A stretch of DNA of 64,000 nt from Streptomyces sp. S465 (GTDB lineage Bacteria > Actinomycetota > Actinomycetes > Streptomycetales > Streptomycetaceae), in the NCBI RefSeq assembly GCF_026898115.1, contig NZ_CP114036.1, forward strand, positions 3,962,001 to 4,026,000, written 5' to 3'. The notes beneath the pieces were generated by a model. It made no database searches, had not been told where the DNA came from, and worked only from the letters and a program-made list of their open reading frames with translations. The translations under genes and the position numbers were made by a program. This document shows, one piece after another, positions 33,886-42,004 of the stretch (position 1 is the first letter of the stretch; each line of letters begins with the position of its first letter).

Positions 33886-35238
33886 ATGACCCAATCGGAC
33901 TTCCCGGCCCCGCCACCGGGTTGCCCAGCCCACCGCGGCGGTGAGCGGGTGCCGCTGCACGGGCCCGAGTTCGCGGCCGATCCGTACGCGTTCTACGCGC
34001 ATCTGCGATCGTACGGGCCGATCGCGCCGGTCGAGCTGTCCCCCGGCGTGAACGCCATGCTCGTCACGGACTACTCGGCGGCCCTCCAGGTGCTCCAGAA
34101 CCCGGACTCCTTCGCGAAGGATGCCCGTCGTTGGCGGGATTTCAACGAGGGCAAAGTGCCGCAGAGCAGTCCGGTTGTGCCCATGCTGGGATATCGCCCG
34201 AACTGTCTGTTCACCGACGGTGCGGAGCATATGCGACTGCGCCAGGCGGTGACGGAGAGTCTGGCCGGGGTGGACCCGCACTGGCTGAGCCGCCATGTGG
34301 AGCAGGTCGCCTCCTATCTCATCGCCCAATTCAGCGCCCGCGGCACCGTGGATCTGCTGAACGACTACGCCAAGATGCTGCCGCTGCTGGTCTTCAACGA
34401 GCTTCTGGGCTGTCCGCCGGAAATCGGTGACCGACTGGTCTTCGGCACCTCCGGGATTTTCGACGGCGGGGTCGACGCGGAAAAGGCCAACGAGGAGCTG
34501 ACACAGGGCCTCATCGAACTCGTCGCGCTCAAGCGGCGCCAGCCGGGCGACGACGTCACCACCCGGCTGATGCAGCACAGCGCCAAACTGAGCGACGAGG
34601 AGATGGTTCATCAGCTCGTCATGCTCATCTCGGCGGGTACGGAACCGCAGCGGAACCTCATCGCCAACGGGCTCTACCTACTGCTGTCCGACGAGCGGTA
34701 TTCGGGCGGTGGGCTGCTGGTCGAGGACGCCATCGACGACGCCCTGTGGAACCAGGCGCCGATGGCCAACTATGCCCCGCACTATCCGGTGCAGGACATG
34801 GAATTCGGCAACGCGCACCTCGACGCCGGCGATTTGGTTCTCATCAGCTTCGCGGCGGCAAATACCGATCCGAAACTCTCCTCGTCCCGCCAGGTCCTGA
34901 GCAAGCGGGCCCATCTCGCGTGGAGCGCGGGACCGCACGCCTGCCCGGCCAAGGACTCCGGTCAGCTCATCGCGGTGACGGCCATCGAGAAGCTGCTCAA
35001 CCAGCTCCCCGACATCGAGCTGGCGGTGCCGGTGGACAGCCTGACCTGGCGTCCGGGCCCGTTCCACCGAGCGCTTGCCGCGCTGCCCGCCCGTTTTGCC
35101 CCGGTGCAGCCCCGGCGGACCGCCGCGGCCCCGCCCGGACCGCGGCAGACTCCTCCGGTCACCCCGCAGAGCCGATCCCACGGAAAGCCGGAGAAGAGCG
35201 GCTGGTGGAGCTCCTTCCTGTCATGGTGGAGGGTGTGA
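33886..35238 (+). CDS. CYP157-like cytochrome P450 lacking the ExxR motif
   Basis: A 450-residue P450-fold protein of the conservon (CvnE position). The heme-cysteine loop is recognisable (AWSAGPHACPAKDSGQLIA). The K-helix, where P450s keep Glu-x-x-Arg, instead reads DDALWNQAP, so Arg is replaced by Trp. The I-helix acid-alcohol pair is also altered: AGTEPQRN instead of AG-x-(D/E)-T-T. This is the hallmark of the CYP157 family. The N-terminal half (GCPAHRGGERVPLHGPEFA) and a Pro-rich C-terminal tail ending in WWSSFLSWWRV are also family-like. Whether it is catalytic or structural is open. Nine bases after cvnD. Confidence 0.88.
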   Translation: MTQSDFPAPPPGCPAHRGGERVPLHGPEFAADPYAFYAHLRSYGPIAPVELSPGVNAMLVTDYSAALQVLQNPDSFAKDARRWRDFNEGKVPQSSPVVPMLGYRPNCLFTDGAEHMRLRQAVTESLAGVDPHWLSRHVEQVASYLIAQFSARGTVDLLNDYAKMLPLLVFNELLGCPPEIGDRLVFGTSGIFDGGVDAEKANEELTQGLIELVALKRRQPGDDVTTRLMQHSAKLSDEEMVHQLVMLISAGTEPQRNLIANGLYLLLSDERYSGGGLLVEDAIDDALWNQAPMANYAPHYPVQDMEFGNAHLDAGDLVLISFAAANTDPKLSSSRQVLSKRAHLAWSAGPHACPAKDSGQLIAVTAIEKLLNQLPDIELAVPVDSLTWRPGPFHRALAALPARFAPVQPRRTAAAPPGPRQTPPVTPQSRSHGKPEKSGWWSSFLSWWRV

Positions 35239-35393
35239 CGTTGTCCACAATTCGAACTTATTTCAGTATGAATGAACGTTCAAGCGCAGGGGTAGAACCA
35301 ACCGCGGATTCGTGTGATCCATACATCACTCTCGGTAATTCACGCGAAATAAGATAAAGCGGTCCGGGGTGTTGTGGACTTGAAGGAGTCATT

Positions 35394-36650
35394 GTGGGAT
35401 TTGTCGCTGCCGACACCACTGTCGACCGACGTTCCGTGGTTTCACTCATGTCCCGTCTGCGCTCATCGCGAGGACAATCGAACCCCTACTCCATCTATGC
35501 GAAACTCAGGGCGATGGGAGATGTCGTACCCGCGCCCTGGGGCGGTTATCTACTTCTCTCACATGAGCTCTGCGACCATGTGCTGCGCAGTAGGAAATGG
35601 GCCACCTTCGACGCCGAATGGCGGGCGCGACAAGGTGGCGGAACCCGCTGGGACGCGCCCGCCTCAATCATGCTCAGCCAATCTCTTCAGGGACTGAATC
35701 CGCCGGTGCACACCATGCAGCGGCGGACCCTGGGGAATGTATTCGATAATGCCACCCTTGACGCTCTGCGGGGGCCGGTCACACGTATCGCCGAGACACT
35801 GCTGGACCGACTGGCGGAGCAGCTGCGCACCGCCAAGGAAGTAGATTTCGCTACCACGGTCGGCGAGGAAATGCCAGCGGCGACAATCAGCCACTGGCTG
35901 CGTCTCCCGGAATCCGATCACGACCTCCTCAAGGCACTGACCCACGGTCAGGGCCTCGCCCAGGAACTCCTGCCCTCCAAAAGCCAGCTCGCCCAGGCGA
36001 ACGAGGCCGCCGAGGGCCTGCGCACGTACTTCACCCCGCTCATCTCGGAGCGCCGCCGGACCCCCGGGGACGATGTCCTGTCCGGCTGGATCCGCGTCTG
36101 GGACGAGATCGAGCCGGACCGCGCCGTCGCCGATGAGATCCTCTTCCACCTGGTGATGTTCATCGTCATCGCCTCGTTGGAGACCACCTCGACCCTGCTC
36201 TCCAACATGGTGTGGGTGCTCGATCAGCACCCCGGGGTCCTGTCCTGGCTGCGGTCCCACCCGGAGCAGGTGCCGCGGGCCGTCGAGGAAGTGCTCCGCT
36301 ACGACCCGCCGATACATCTGACCACCCGCGTCGCCACCGAGGACACCGTTCTCGGCGGCTTTCACATATCGAGGGACGAGGTGGTGCACGTGATGCTCGC
36401 GGCCGCCAACCACGACCCGGCCCACCACCCCGCCCCCGAAACGTTCGACATCCAGCGCACCGAAAGTCATCTCGCTTTCGGCGGTGGAATCCATTACTGC
36501 ATCGGAGCGGCCCTGGCCCGTTTGGAGGCCACGGTTCTGCTGACGTCCCTCATCAGGCGTTTTCCCACCCTTCGGGTCAGCGTTCCGCCGGTATGGGAGC
36601 CGCGGGTCGCCTTCCGGCGGCTCACCGCGCTGTATGTGACCGAGCGCTGA
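35394..36650 (+). CDS. Cytochrome P450 (canonical, conservon partner)
   Basis: A 418-residue P450 with standard motifs: I-helix IASLETTSTLL (about 260), K-helix EEVLRYDPPIH with ExxR, and heme loop LAFGGGIHYCIGAALARLE. In S. coelicolor, CYP157 genes in conservons are paired with CYP154-type genes, and this one fits the second role; the subfamily was not tested. AAGGAG seven bases upstream selects GTG 35394. It follows the CYP157-like gene by 155 somewhat AT-richer bases that may hold an internal promoter, and is 24 bases before the crotonase gene. No ferredoxin gene is linked. Confidence 0.92.
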   Translation: MGFVAADTTVDRRSVVSLMSRLRSSRGQSNPYSIYAKLRAMGDVVPAPWGGYLLLSHELCDHVLRSRKWATFDAEWRARQGGGTRWDAPASIMLSQSLQGLNPPVHTMQRRTLGNVFDNATLDALRGPVTRIAETLLDRLAEQLRTAKEVDFATTVGEEMPAATISHWLRLPESDHDLLKALTHGQGLAQELLPSKSQLAQANEAAEGLRTYFTPLISERRRTPGDDVLSGWIRVWDEIEPDRAVADEILFHLVMFIVIASLETTSTLLSNMVWVLDQHPGVLSWLRSHPEQVPRAVEEVLRYDPPIHLTTRVATEDTVLGGFHISRDEVVHVMLAAANHDPAHHPAPETFDIQRTESHLAFGGGIHYCIGAALARLEATVLLTSLIRRFPTLRVSVPPVWEPRVAFRRLTALYVTER

Positions 36651-36674
36651 AAGGCGCCGAGGGAGAGAACGAAC

Positions 36675-37430
36675 ATGGCGAGGGACTTCAAAACTCTGCA
36701 CGTTTCCGGCGACGGACCGGAACTGCACGTGGAACTCAACAGTCCGGAAACCGGCAACGCCATCAGCGAGGAAATCCTCGACGATCTCCTTGCGGTGCTG
36801 GAGGAAGTACACGATCGGCCGGACATCCGCGTGGTCGTGCTCTCCGGTGCCGGGCCCGATTTCTGCCTGGGCGGAGACCGCGGGGAATTCACCGGACAGC
36901 TCGCCGAGGACCCCACCGGATCGGGTCTGCGGACCATAGGCGGCAAGGCACACAGAGTACTCGACGCGCTCGCCACCACCACCGCCGTCACCATCGCCCG
37001 GCTGCACGGACAGGTCATGGGTGCGGGTCTGGCCCTCGCCCTCTTCTGCGATCTGCGCATCGGCGCGTCCGACAGCCGTTTCCGACTGCCCGAACTCGCC
37101 CTGGGCCTGCCTGCCGCCTGGGGCGGTTCGCTGCCGCGGCTGCTGCACGAGGCGGGCGCCGCCCGGATCCGGGAACTGATTCTGACCGGGAACAGCTTCG
37201 ACGCCGTCCGTGCCGAGCAGCTTTCCATCCTCCACCGGGTCGTTCCCGAGGCCGGGCTGGACGACGCGATCGCAGAGTGGTCCCGACCCGTGATACGGCG
37301 CTCCGCCACCGCCCTCCGCGCCACCAAGGCGCTGCTGAACTCCTACTCGGCCGCCTCCCGGCTCGGCGACACGACCCTGCTGGACGCCGAGTTGCTGACG
37401 GCCGTGGTCGCGGCCGGTCGTCGGCAGTAA
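36675..37430 (+). CDS. Enoyl-CoA hydratase/isomerase-family protein with one catalytic Glu missing
   Basis: A 251-residue crotonase-fold protein ending the conservon operon. The oxyanion-hole segments are present (PDFCLGGDRGEF; HGQVMGAGLALALFCDLRIG). In the second, the position of rat hydratase Glu144 is Ala (compare GGGFELALSCD in the hydratase at 54931). The Glu164 position is kept (RLPELALGLPAAWGG). Simple syn-hydration is therefore doubtful; isomerisation or another CoA-ester reaction is possible. ATG preceded by GAGGGAGAG. Its association with P450s and a GTPase module suggests it acts on a CoA-linked substrate of the same pathway, which is inference. Confidence 0.85.
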   Translation: MARDFKTLHVSGDGPELHVELNSPETGNAISEEILDDLLAVLEEVHDRPDIRVVVLSGAGPDFCLGGDRGEFTGQLAEDPTGSGLRTIGGKAHRVLDALATTTAVTIARLHGQVMGAGLALALFCDLRIGASDSRFRLPELALGLPAAWGGSLPRLLHEAGAARIRELILTGNSFDAVRAEQLSILHRVVPEAGLDDAIAEWSRPVIRRSATALRATKALLNSYSAASRLGDTTLLDAELLTAVVAAGRRQ

Positions 37431-37457
37431 GGTTCCCCCGCTGATCATGCCCCGCGC

Positions 37458-37877
37458 TCAGCCGTTACCGAACGAGCCGCTGCTGCCCTCGGTCCAGGTC
37501 GGCCGGCCCTCGCTGCCGCCCTTGCCCGAGTCCCTGGTCCCGGAGCCGCCCAGCTGGTACGGGAGCCGACGGCCGGCGTCCCGGTCCAGCTCATCCGGCT
37601 CGCGGTTCTGGGTGACGTAGCCCACCCGGTCCTCCTCGTCCTGGTGCCCCGGGCCATGGCCCGCCGCCCGCGCCTCGTGATCGGCCTCCTGGGCCTTCTG
37701 CCAGGCACCGGCGCGGCGCTGCGGTCGCTGCGGCGGGACCGGTTCGCGGGCCCGTAGCCGTATCCCCCACCACACGGCCCCGAAGCACAGGATGACGACC
37801 ACCAGGCCGACGACGAACGGACCCGTCCCGACCAGCAGGTCCCGGGTCACGGCGAGATCCTCGGTGTACGTATCCAT
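37458..37877 (-). CDS. DUF6479-like small membrane protein
   Basis: A 139-residue protein with one N-terminal transmembrane helix (about 18-38, TGPFVVGLVVVILCFGAVWW). A basic segment (RLRAREPVPPQRPQRRAG) and a long hydrophilic, Gly/Asp/Glu-rich tail follow. It resembles the Streptomyces DUF6479 family; function unknown. It converges with the conservon operon, with 27 bases between stops and no clear hairpin. Confidence 0.6.
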   Translation of the reverse strand: MDTYTEDLAVTRDLLVGTGPFVVGLVVVILCFGAVWWGIRLRAREPVPPQRPQRRAGAWQKAQEADHEARAAGHGPGHQDEEDRVGYVTQNREPDELDRDAGRRLPYQLGGSGTRDSGKGGSEGRPTWTEGSSGSFGNG

Positions 37878-37946
37878 GACGGCCGGGTACCCGGACCCGC
37901 CCGGATATCACTCCGGCCCCGCGCACGTCACATCACGCCCCGCGCC

Positions 37947-38951
37947 TCACTCCGGCGCGGAGCCCTCCGCCGCCCGTATCGCGTCCCGGTAGGTGCGGGC
38001 CGCCGCGCGCAGCGCCGCCTCCGGGTCCACGCCGTCCGCCTCGGCGCGCACCGCGAGCGCCAGCAGCTCGTAGCCGATGCCCGCGCCACCCGGCAGGACC
38101 ACGTCGAGCCCGGCCGTCCGGGCGCGGGAGGCGAGCTTGGCGGTCAGCGCGAGCGCGGGCTGACCGAGCGGCACCCCTTCGGTGACCGAGGCGCGCTGCT
38201 TCTCGACCGCCTTGGTACGCAGCCAGTGCCGCTTGACGTCCTCGGGGGTCTCCGCGGACTCGTCGCCGAAAATGTGCGGATGGCGGTGGATCAGCTTGTC
38301 CACGATGCCGCCCGCCACATCGTCGATCGAGAACGGGTGCTCGGGGTCGTCCTGGGCGATCCGGGCGTGGAAGACGACCTGGAGCAGCACATCGCCGAGC
38401 TCTTCGAGCAGCGCCTCACGGTCGCCCTCCTCGATGGCCTCGACGAGTTCGTACGCCTCCTCGATGCCGTACTTGACCAGCTCCTCGTTGGTCCGGGTGC
38501 CGCTCCACGGGCACTCGGCCCGGATCCGGTCCATGACCTGCACCAGATCGAGCAGCCGCGCGCCCGGCAGATCGTAGGAACCGGGCAGCAGCTCCAGGTC
38601 CGGCATCGCCTCCCGGCCCGAGCCGGCCAGCCGCGCCAGTCCGTCGGTCAGCTCGGACTCGCCCTCGGCGGAGGTGATCACCACGGCCGTACGGCCGCCC
38701 TCGGCCAGGCAGTAGTCGACCAGTTCGCGGGCGGCCGGGGAGCCCGGCGCCACCTCGACGCCCGCCTCCCGCAGATACGGCAGCTGCGGATGGTCCGGAT
38801 CGCCGGACAGCACCCGGTCGGCGCCGCGCAGCGCCTGCCAGGCGGCCCAGGACAGCAGCCCCGGTGCCACCCGGTGGCTGGTGGTGAGGAGGACGATGCG
38901 CCCGGTGGGGGCGGCGTCGGCGGCGGGGACGGACGAGTCGGCTGCGGTCAC
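37947..38951 (-). CDS. mazG: MazG-family nucleoside triphosphate pyrophosphohydrolase
   Basis: House-cleaning enzyme that hydrolyses non-canonical NTPs to NMP and pyrophosphate, 334 residues. The C-terminal two thirds are the MazG fold: MDRIRAECPW, EELVKYGIEEAYELVEAIEE (metal-binding EExxE), LLEELGDVLLQVVFHARIA with ExxD, and the second DKLIHRHPHIFGDESAET. The N-terminal 110 residues resemble a reduced tetrapyrrole-methylase-like domain (IVLLTTSHRVAPGLL). GTG 38951 has only AAGG directly upstream. Upstream of it and in the same direction is the SurA-like gene, 14 bases away. Confidence 0.92.
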   Translation of the reverse strand: MTAADSSVPAADAAPTGRIVLLTTSHRVAPGLLSWAAWQALRGADRVLSGDPDHPQLPYLREAGVEVAPGSPAARELVDYCLAEGGRTAVVITSAEGESELTDGLARLAGSGREAMPDLELLPGSYDLPGARLLDLVQVMDRIRAECPWSGTRTNEELVKYGIEEAYELVEAIEEGDREALLEELGDVLLQVVFHARIAQDDPEHPFSIDDVAGGIVDKLIHRHPHIFGDESAETPEDVKRHWLRTKAVEKQRASVTEGVPLGQPALALTAKLASRARTAGLDVVLPGGAGIGYELLALAVRAEADGVDPEAALRAAARTYRDAIRAAEGSAPE

Positions 38952-38965
38952 CCTTGCAACGTAAC

Positions 38966-39583
38966 CTACGCCTGCTCCGGGGTGTCGCCGGAGGTGCGCA
39001 GCCAGGCCTCCTTGGCGAGGACGGCGGTGCCCTGGGTGTTGTCCCACTTTCCGTAGCGGGGGTTCACGCGGATGTCGAGGGCCTTGGAGGTGCGGGTGAA
39101 CACCTCGTTGACCTTGGCGGTGCCGAGCTTGCGCAGCAGGGCGTTGCGCGTGAGGTCCATCCGGACGGCCTCGTCGATCTGGCCGGGGGCGATGCCCTGC
39201 TGGAGGTACAGGGCGCGCAGGGCGGCGGCCCCGCCGCTCTGCGCCTCGGCGGCGGCGCGGGCGCGCTGCACCTCACGGCGGGTGGGGTTGATCCCGTGGT
39301 CCTCGCCGGCCCGCTCGATCACCCGGAACTGGATCATCCGGATCAGTGTGTCCTGGCTCAGCCGGCCGCTGCCCGCGATCGTCTGAGCCGCCCTCGGGTC
39401 GTTCCGCTGCGCCTCCCGGACGTCCTTGACCTGCGCCTGGAGCTGGGACACGGTGATCCGGCCGCCGTCCAGGACGGCCGCGGCGCCCGGCCGCGGGGCG
39501 TCGCCGCACGCGGTGAGCACGGGGGCGGAGAGGAGGAGGGCGGACGCGGCGGAGACGGTGAGCGCAGTACGGCGGCGGATCAT
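38966..39583 (-). CDS. SurA-like (SurA N-terminal domain) lipoprotein
   Basis: A 205-residue exported protein. A lipoprotein signal ends in lipobox LTAC (about residue 26), followed by a SurA N-terminal chaperone-type helical domain: GGRITVSQLQAQVKDVREAQ, IRMIQFRVIERAGEDHGINP, RREVQRARAAAEAQ. No parvulin (PPIase) domain is present at this length. It probably assists folding of extracytoplasmic proteins. GGGAGG before the ATG. The pairing with mazG is conserved across actinobacteria, often beside mfd; here a kinase gene stands on the other side. Confidence 0.86.
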   Translation of the reverse strand: MIRRRTALTVSAASALLLSAPVLTACGDAPRPGAAAVLDGGRITVSQLQAQVKDVREAQRNDPRAAQTIAGSGRLSQDTLIRMIQFRVIERAGEDHGINPTRREVQRARAAAEAQSGGAAALRALYLQQGIAPGQIDEAVRMDLTRNALLRKLGTAKVNEVFTRTSKALDIRVNPRYGKWDNTQGTAVLAKEAWLRTSGDTPEQA

Positions 39584-39728
39584 TGAGCCTCCCGGCAGAG
39601 ATCGTGCGGCGCGACAAACGATCTGGCGTTGATCGATGGTATGGAGTCGGCGCGGCCTAGGCCACTGCTTGGACAACGATTCACCGCGGTCTTGGTCAGC
39701 CGCCGCCCGGATCGGCCCTCGGCCCATC

Positions 39729-41297
39729 TCAGCCGCGCACCTGGCCCAGCCACTCCAGCGTCCGCCGGACCTCCTCGGGGAAGGGGTGGTGCGGTCCGTG
39801 CAGCCGCTCCGCGTCATGCAGGAGGCGGACGAGGGTGTCATGGGCGGCCGGGCGGTCGCCCAGGGACAGCAGCAGATGGCCGATGCGGCGGCGGACGTCC
39901 AGGGGCTGGGCGGGGTCGGCGGCGGCGTACTGCTCGAAGTAGGGCAGCAGACCGCGGTATTCATGGAGCGCCGCGGCCGATTCGCCCAGCTGCTCCAGGC
40001 ACTGGGCGGCCTCGTAGCGGAACTGCAGCGACTGGCGCGGGGCCTGCGGTCCCGCCTCGGCGGCGTACTCCTCGGCCAGCCGGCGCAGTTCGGGCAAGGC
40101 GCGGCGGTACTGCCCGTCGTCCATCAGCGTCGCGGCGTACTGCCTGCGCAACGACCGTACGACGGCGGAGCGCTCGCCGTGCTCGGCGGCGGCCGCCGGG
40201 AGGACGGCCCCGAGGATGTCCACGGCCTGGGTGATCCGGCCCTGGTCGAGCAGGCGCTTGACCTCCTCCACGGCCGCGGCGAGATCCGGCCGCCCGGCCG
40301 CGTCCGCGGGACGCGGCGGCGGGACGGGAACGGCGGAGGCGAACCCGGGGCGCTCCGGGCGGTCCGGCCAGGGCGCGTGCGGGCGCGTGAAGGGGCGCGT
40401 GGGGTCCATCGGCCCGGTGGCCGGGCCGGTGCCGTGGTCCGGCCGGGGCAGCAGCGGTGCCAGCGCCCGGTAGACCTCCTGGGCATCGGCGGGCCGGGCC
40501 TGCGGGTCCTTGGCGAGCAGCCGCAGCACCACCGCCTCCAGCGCCTCTGGCACCTCGGGGCGGATCCGCCGCACCGGGACCGGGGGCTCGTAGAGATGGC
40601 GGTGGAGGACGCCGAGGGCGGTGGAACCGGCGAAGGGCACGCTGCCGACGAGGAGTTCATGCAGCAGCACGCCCAGCGCGTACAGATCGGTGTACGGACC
40701 GACGGTGCCGCCCATGGCCTGTTCGGGCGCCATATAGGCGGGGCTGCCGATGGGCGACCCGGTGTGGGTGAGACGGGTGGTGTCGGCGTCCAGGACGGCG
40801 GCGACGCCGAGGTCGAGGACGGTCACCGCGCCATCGGGGCGGACCATCACGTTCCGCGGTTTGAGGTCGCGGTGGACGATCGGCACCGCGTGCACGGCGG
40901 AGAGCACCGCGCACAGCTGGGCGGCGACGCAGACCGCCCAGGGCCACGGGTAGGGGTCGTGCTCGGCGAGGTGGTCGGCGAGATCGGCGCCCTCGACATG
41001 GCTCATGACGAGGTAGAGGTCCTCATCGTCACTGCCCGCGTCGTGCACGGTGACCAGACCGCGGTGGTCGACCTGCGCGGTGACGCGGCACTCCCGGACG
41101 AAGCGGCGGCGCAACTCGTCCACGGCGTCCGCCCCGCCGCCGTCGGAACCGGGGCCCGCCATCCGGTCGGCGCGCAGCAGCTTGACGGCGACCCGGCGGT
41201 CCAGTCTGCGGTCGTACGCGGTCCACACCTGGCCCATACCGCCCTGGCCGAGGAGGGTGGCCAGCTCATAGCGGTCGGCGATGACGCGTCCGTTCAC
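39729..41297 (-). CDS. Soluble Hanks-type Ser/Thr protein kinase with helical C-terminal domain
   Basis: A 522-residue kinase. The catalytic domain (about 1-275) is complete: LGQGGMGQVW, VAVKLLRADR with the ATP lysine, IVHRDLKPRNVMV, DLG in place of DFG (VTVLDLGVAAV), GSPAYMAPEQAMGG. A Pro-rich linker (about 285-335) leads to a helical, TPR-like C-terminal region (SLQFRYEAAQCLEQLGESAA; RRRIGHLLLSLGDRPAAHD). There is no transmembrane helix or PASTA repeat, so it acts in the cytoplasm. GTG 41297, with AAGGAG eight bases upstream, overlaps the stop of the membrane-protein gene by four bases; the two are translationally coupled. Confidence 0.92.
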   Translation of the reverse strand: MNGRVIADRYELATLLGQGGMGQVWTAYDRRLDRRVAVKLLRADRMAGPGSDGGGADAVDELRRRFVRECRVTAQVDHRGLVTVHDAGSDDEDLYLVMSHVEGADLADHLAEHDPYPWPWAVCVAAQLCAVLSAVHAVPIVHRDLKPRNVMVRPDGAVTVLDLGVAAVLDADTTRLTHTGSPIGSPAYMAPEQAMGGTVGPYTDLYALGVLLHELLVGSVPFAGSTALGVLHRHLYEPPVPVRRIRPEVPEALEAVVLRLLAKDPQARPADAQEVYRALAPLLPRPDHGTGPATGPMDPTRPFTRPHAPWPDRPERPGFASAVPVPPPRPADAAGRPDLAAAVEEVKRLLDQGRITQAVDILGAVLPAAAAEHGERSAVVRSLRRQYAATLMDDGQYRRALPELRRLAEEYAAEAGPQAPRQSLQFRYEAAQCLEQLGESAAALHEYRGLLPYFEQYAAADPAQPLDVRRRIGHLLLSLGDRPAAHDTLVRLLHDAERLHGPHHPFPEEVRRTLEWLGQVRG

Positions 41298-41848
41298 CGG
41301 CCCTGCTCCTTGCGGAGGTAGTCGCTCAGCTCATCGAGTTCGGCCCGGACGCGGTCGATGCGCTGGGGCCGGGGTGGCTGTTGCGGCTGTTGCGGCTGAG
41401 AGTACGCCGGGGGCTGGGGCTGCCGCGGGACGAAGCCGTACGGCGGCGGTGCGGGCGCGTGACCGGGCGCCGGGAAGGGGGGCGGAGGCGGCCCGGCGAC
41501 GGGCCCCCGGGCCATGCGGTGGTGCCGGATGTCAGCGATCAGATAGTGCGCGCTGACCCCGGCGGCCAGGCAGAACAGCACTGCCAGACAGATGTACCCG
41601 AGCGTGCCCGGCTCGTCGTCCGGCCCGGTGCCGAGCTGCACCAGGGCCGCCATGACCAGCGCGCAGCTGACCCAGAACAGCACCCAGTCGAGCGGCCGAC
41701 GGCGCAGAATGGCGATCCGCAGCATCGCGGTCCAGGACAGGATGCCCAGGCTCAGCACGGTCACGGTCACCAGGACCACCCGCAGGAGGACCACCAGCGC
41801 GGTGGTGGCGGGGCGGGGCTGCGGCGGCGCGGGGAGATGGCCGTGCAT
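41294..41848 (-). CDS. Membrane protein coupled to the Ser/Thr kinase
   Basis: A 184-residue protein with about four hydrophobic segments between residues 16 and 115 (ALVVLLRVVLVTVTVLSLGI; VLFWVSCALVMAALVQL; LGYICLAVLFCLAAGVSAHY). A Pro/Gln/Tyr-rich cytoplasmic tail (YSQPQQPQQPPRPQ) and a short terminal coiled coil (RIDRVRAELDELSDYLRKE) follow. No known domain. The tail could bind the kinase made from the same transcript. AGGAGC precedes ATG 41848. GTGA overlap with the kinase start. Confidence 0.75.
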   Translation of the reverse strand: MHGHLPAPPQPRPATTALVVLLRVVLVTVTVLSLGILSWTAMLRIAILRRRPLDWVLFWVSCALVMAALVQLGTGPDDEPGTLGYICLAVLFCLAAGVSAHYLIADIRHHRMARGPVAGPPPPPFPAPGHAPAPPPYGFVPRQPQPPAYSQPQQPQQPPRPQRIDRVRAELDELSDYLRKEQGR

Positions 41849-42004
41849 TACTGCTCCTGGAAGGGCCTGATGCCAAGGCATACGAGGGAGTGCTGACGCT
41901 GAGAGGCGATACGGGATGCTGACGCCTTTTGAGCGTATACATGGACACGGCGGACCGAGCCCGGGTTGTACCGATCTCTGACGCGATTGGTCGTGGAATC
42001 GTGA

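Noticed and set aside
36675..37430. Ordinary enoyl-CoA hydratase annotation for the conservon crotonase
   Set aside because: The Glu144-equivalent is Ala, so a plain hydratase label would overstate the evidence; kept as family-level call.
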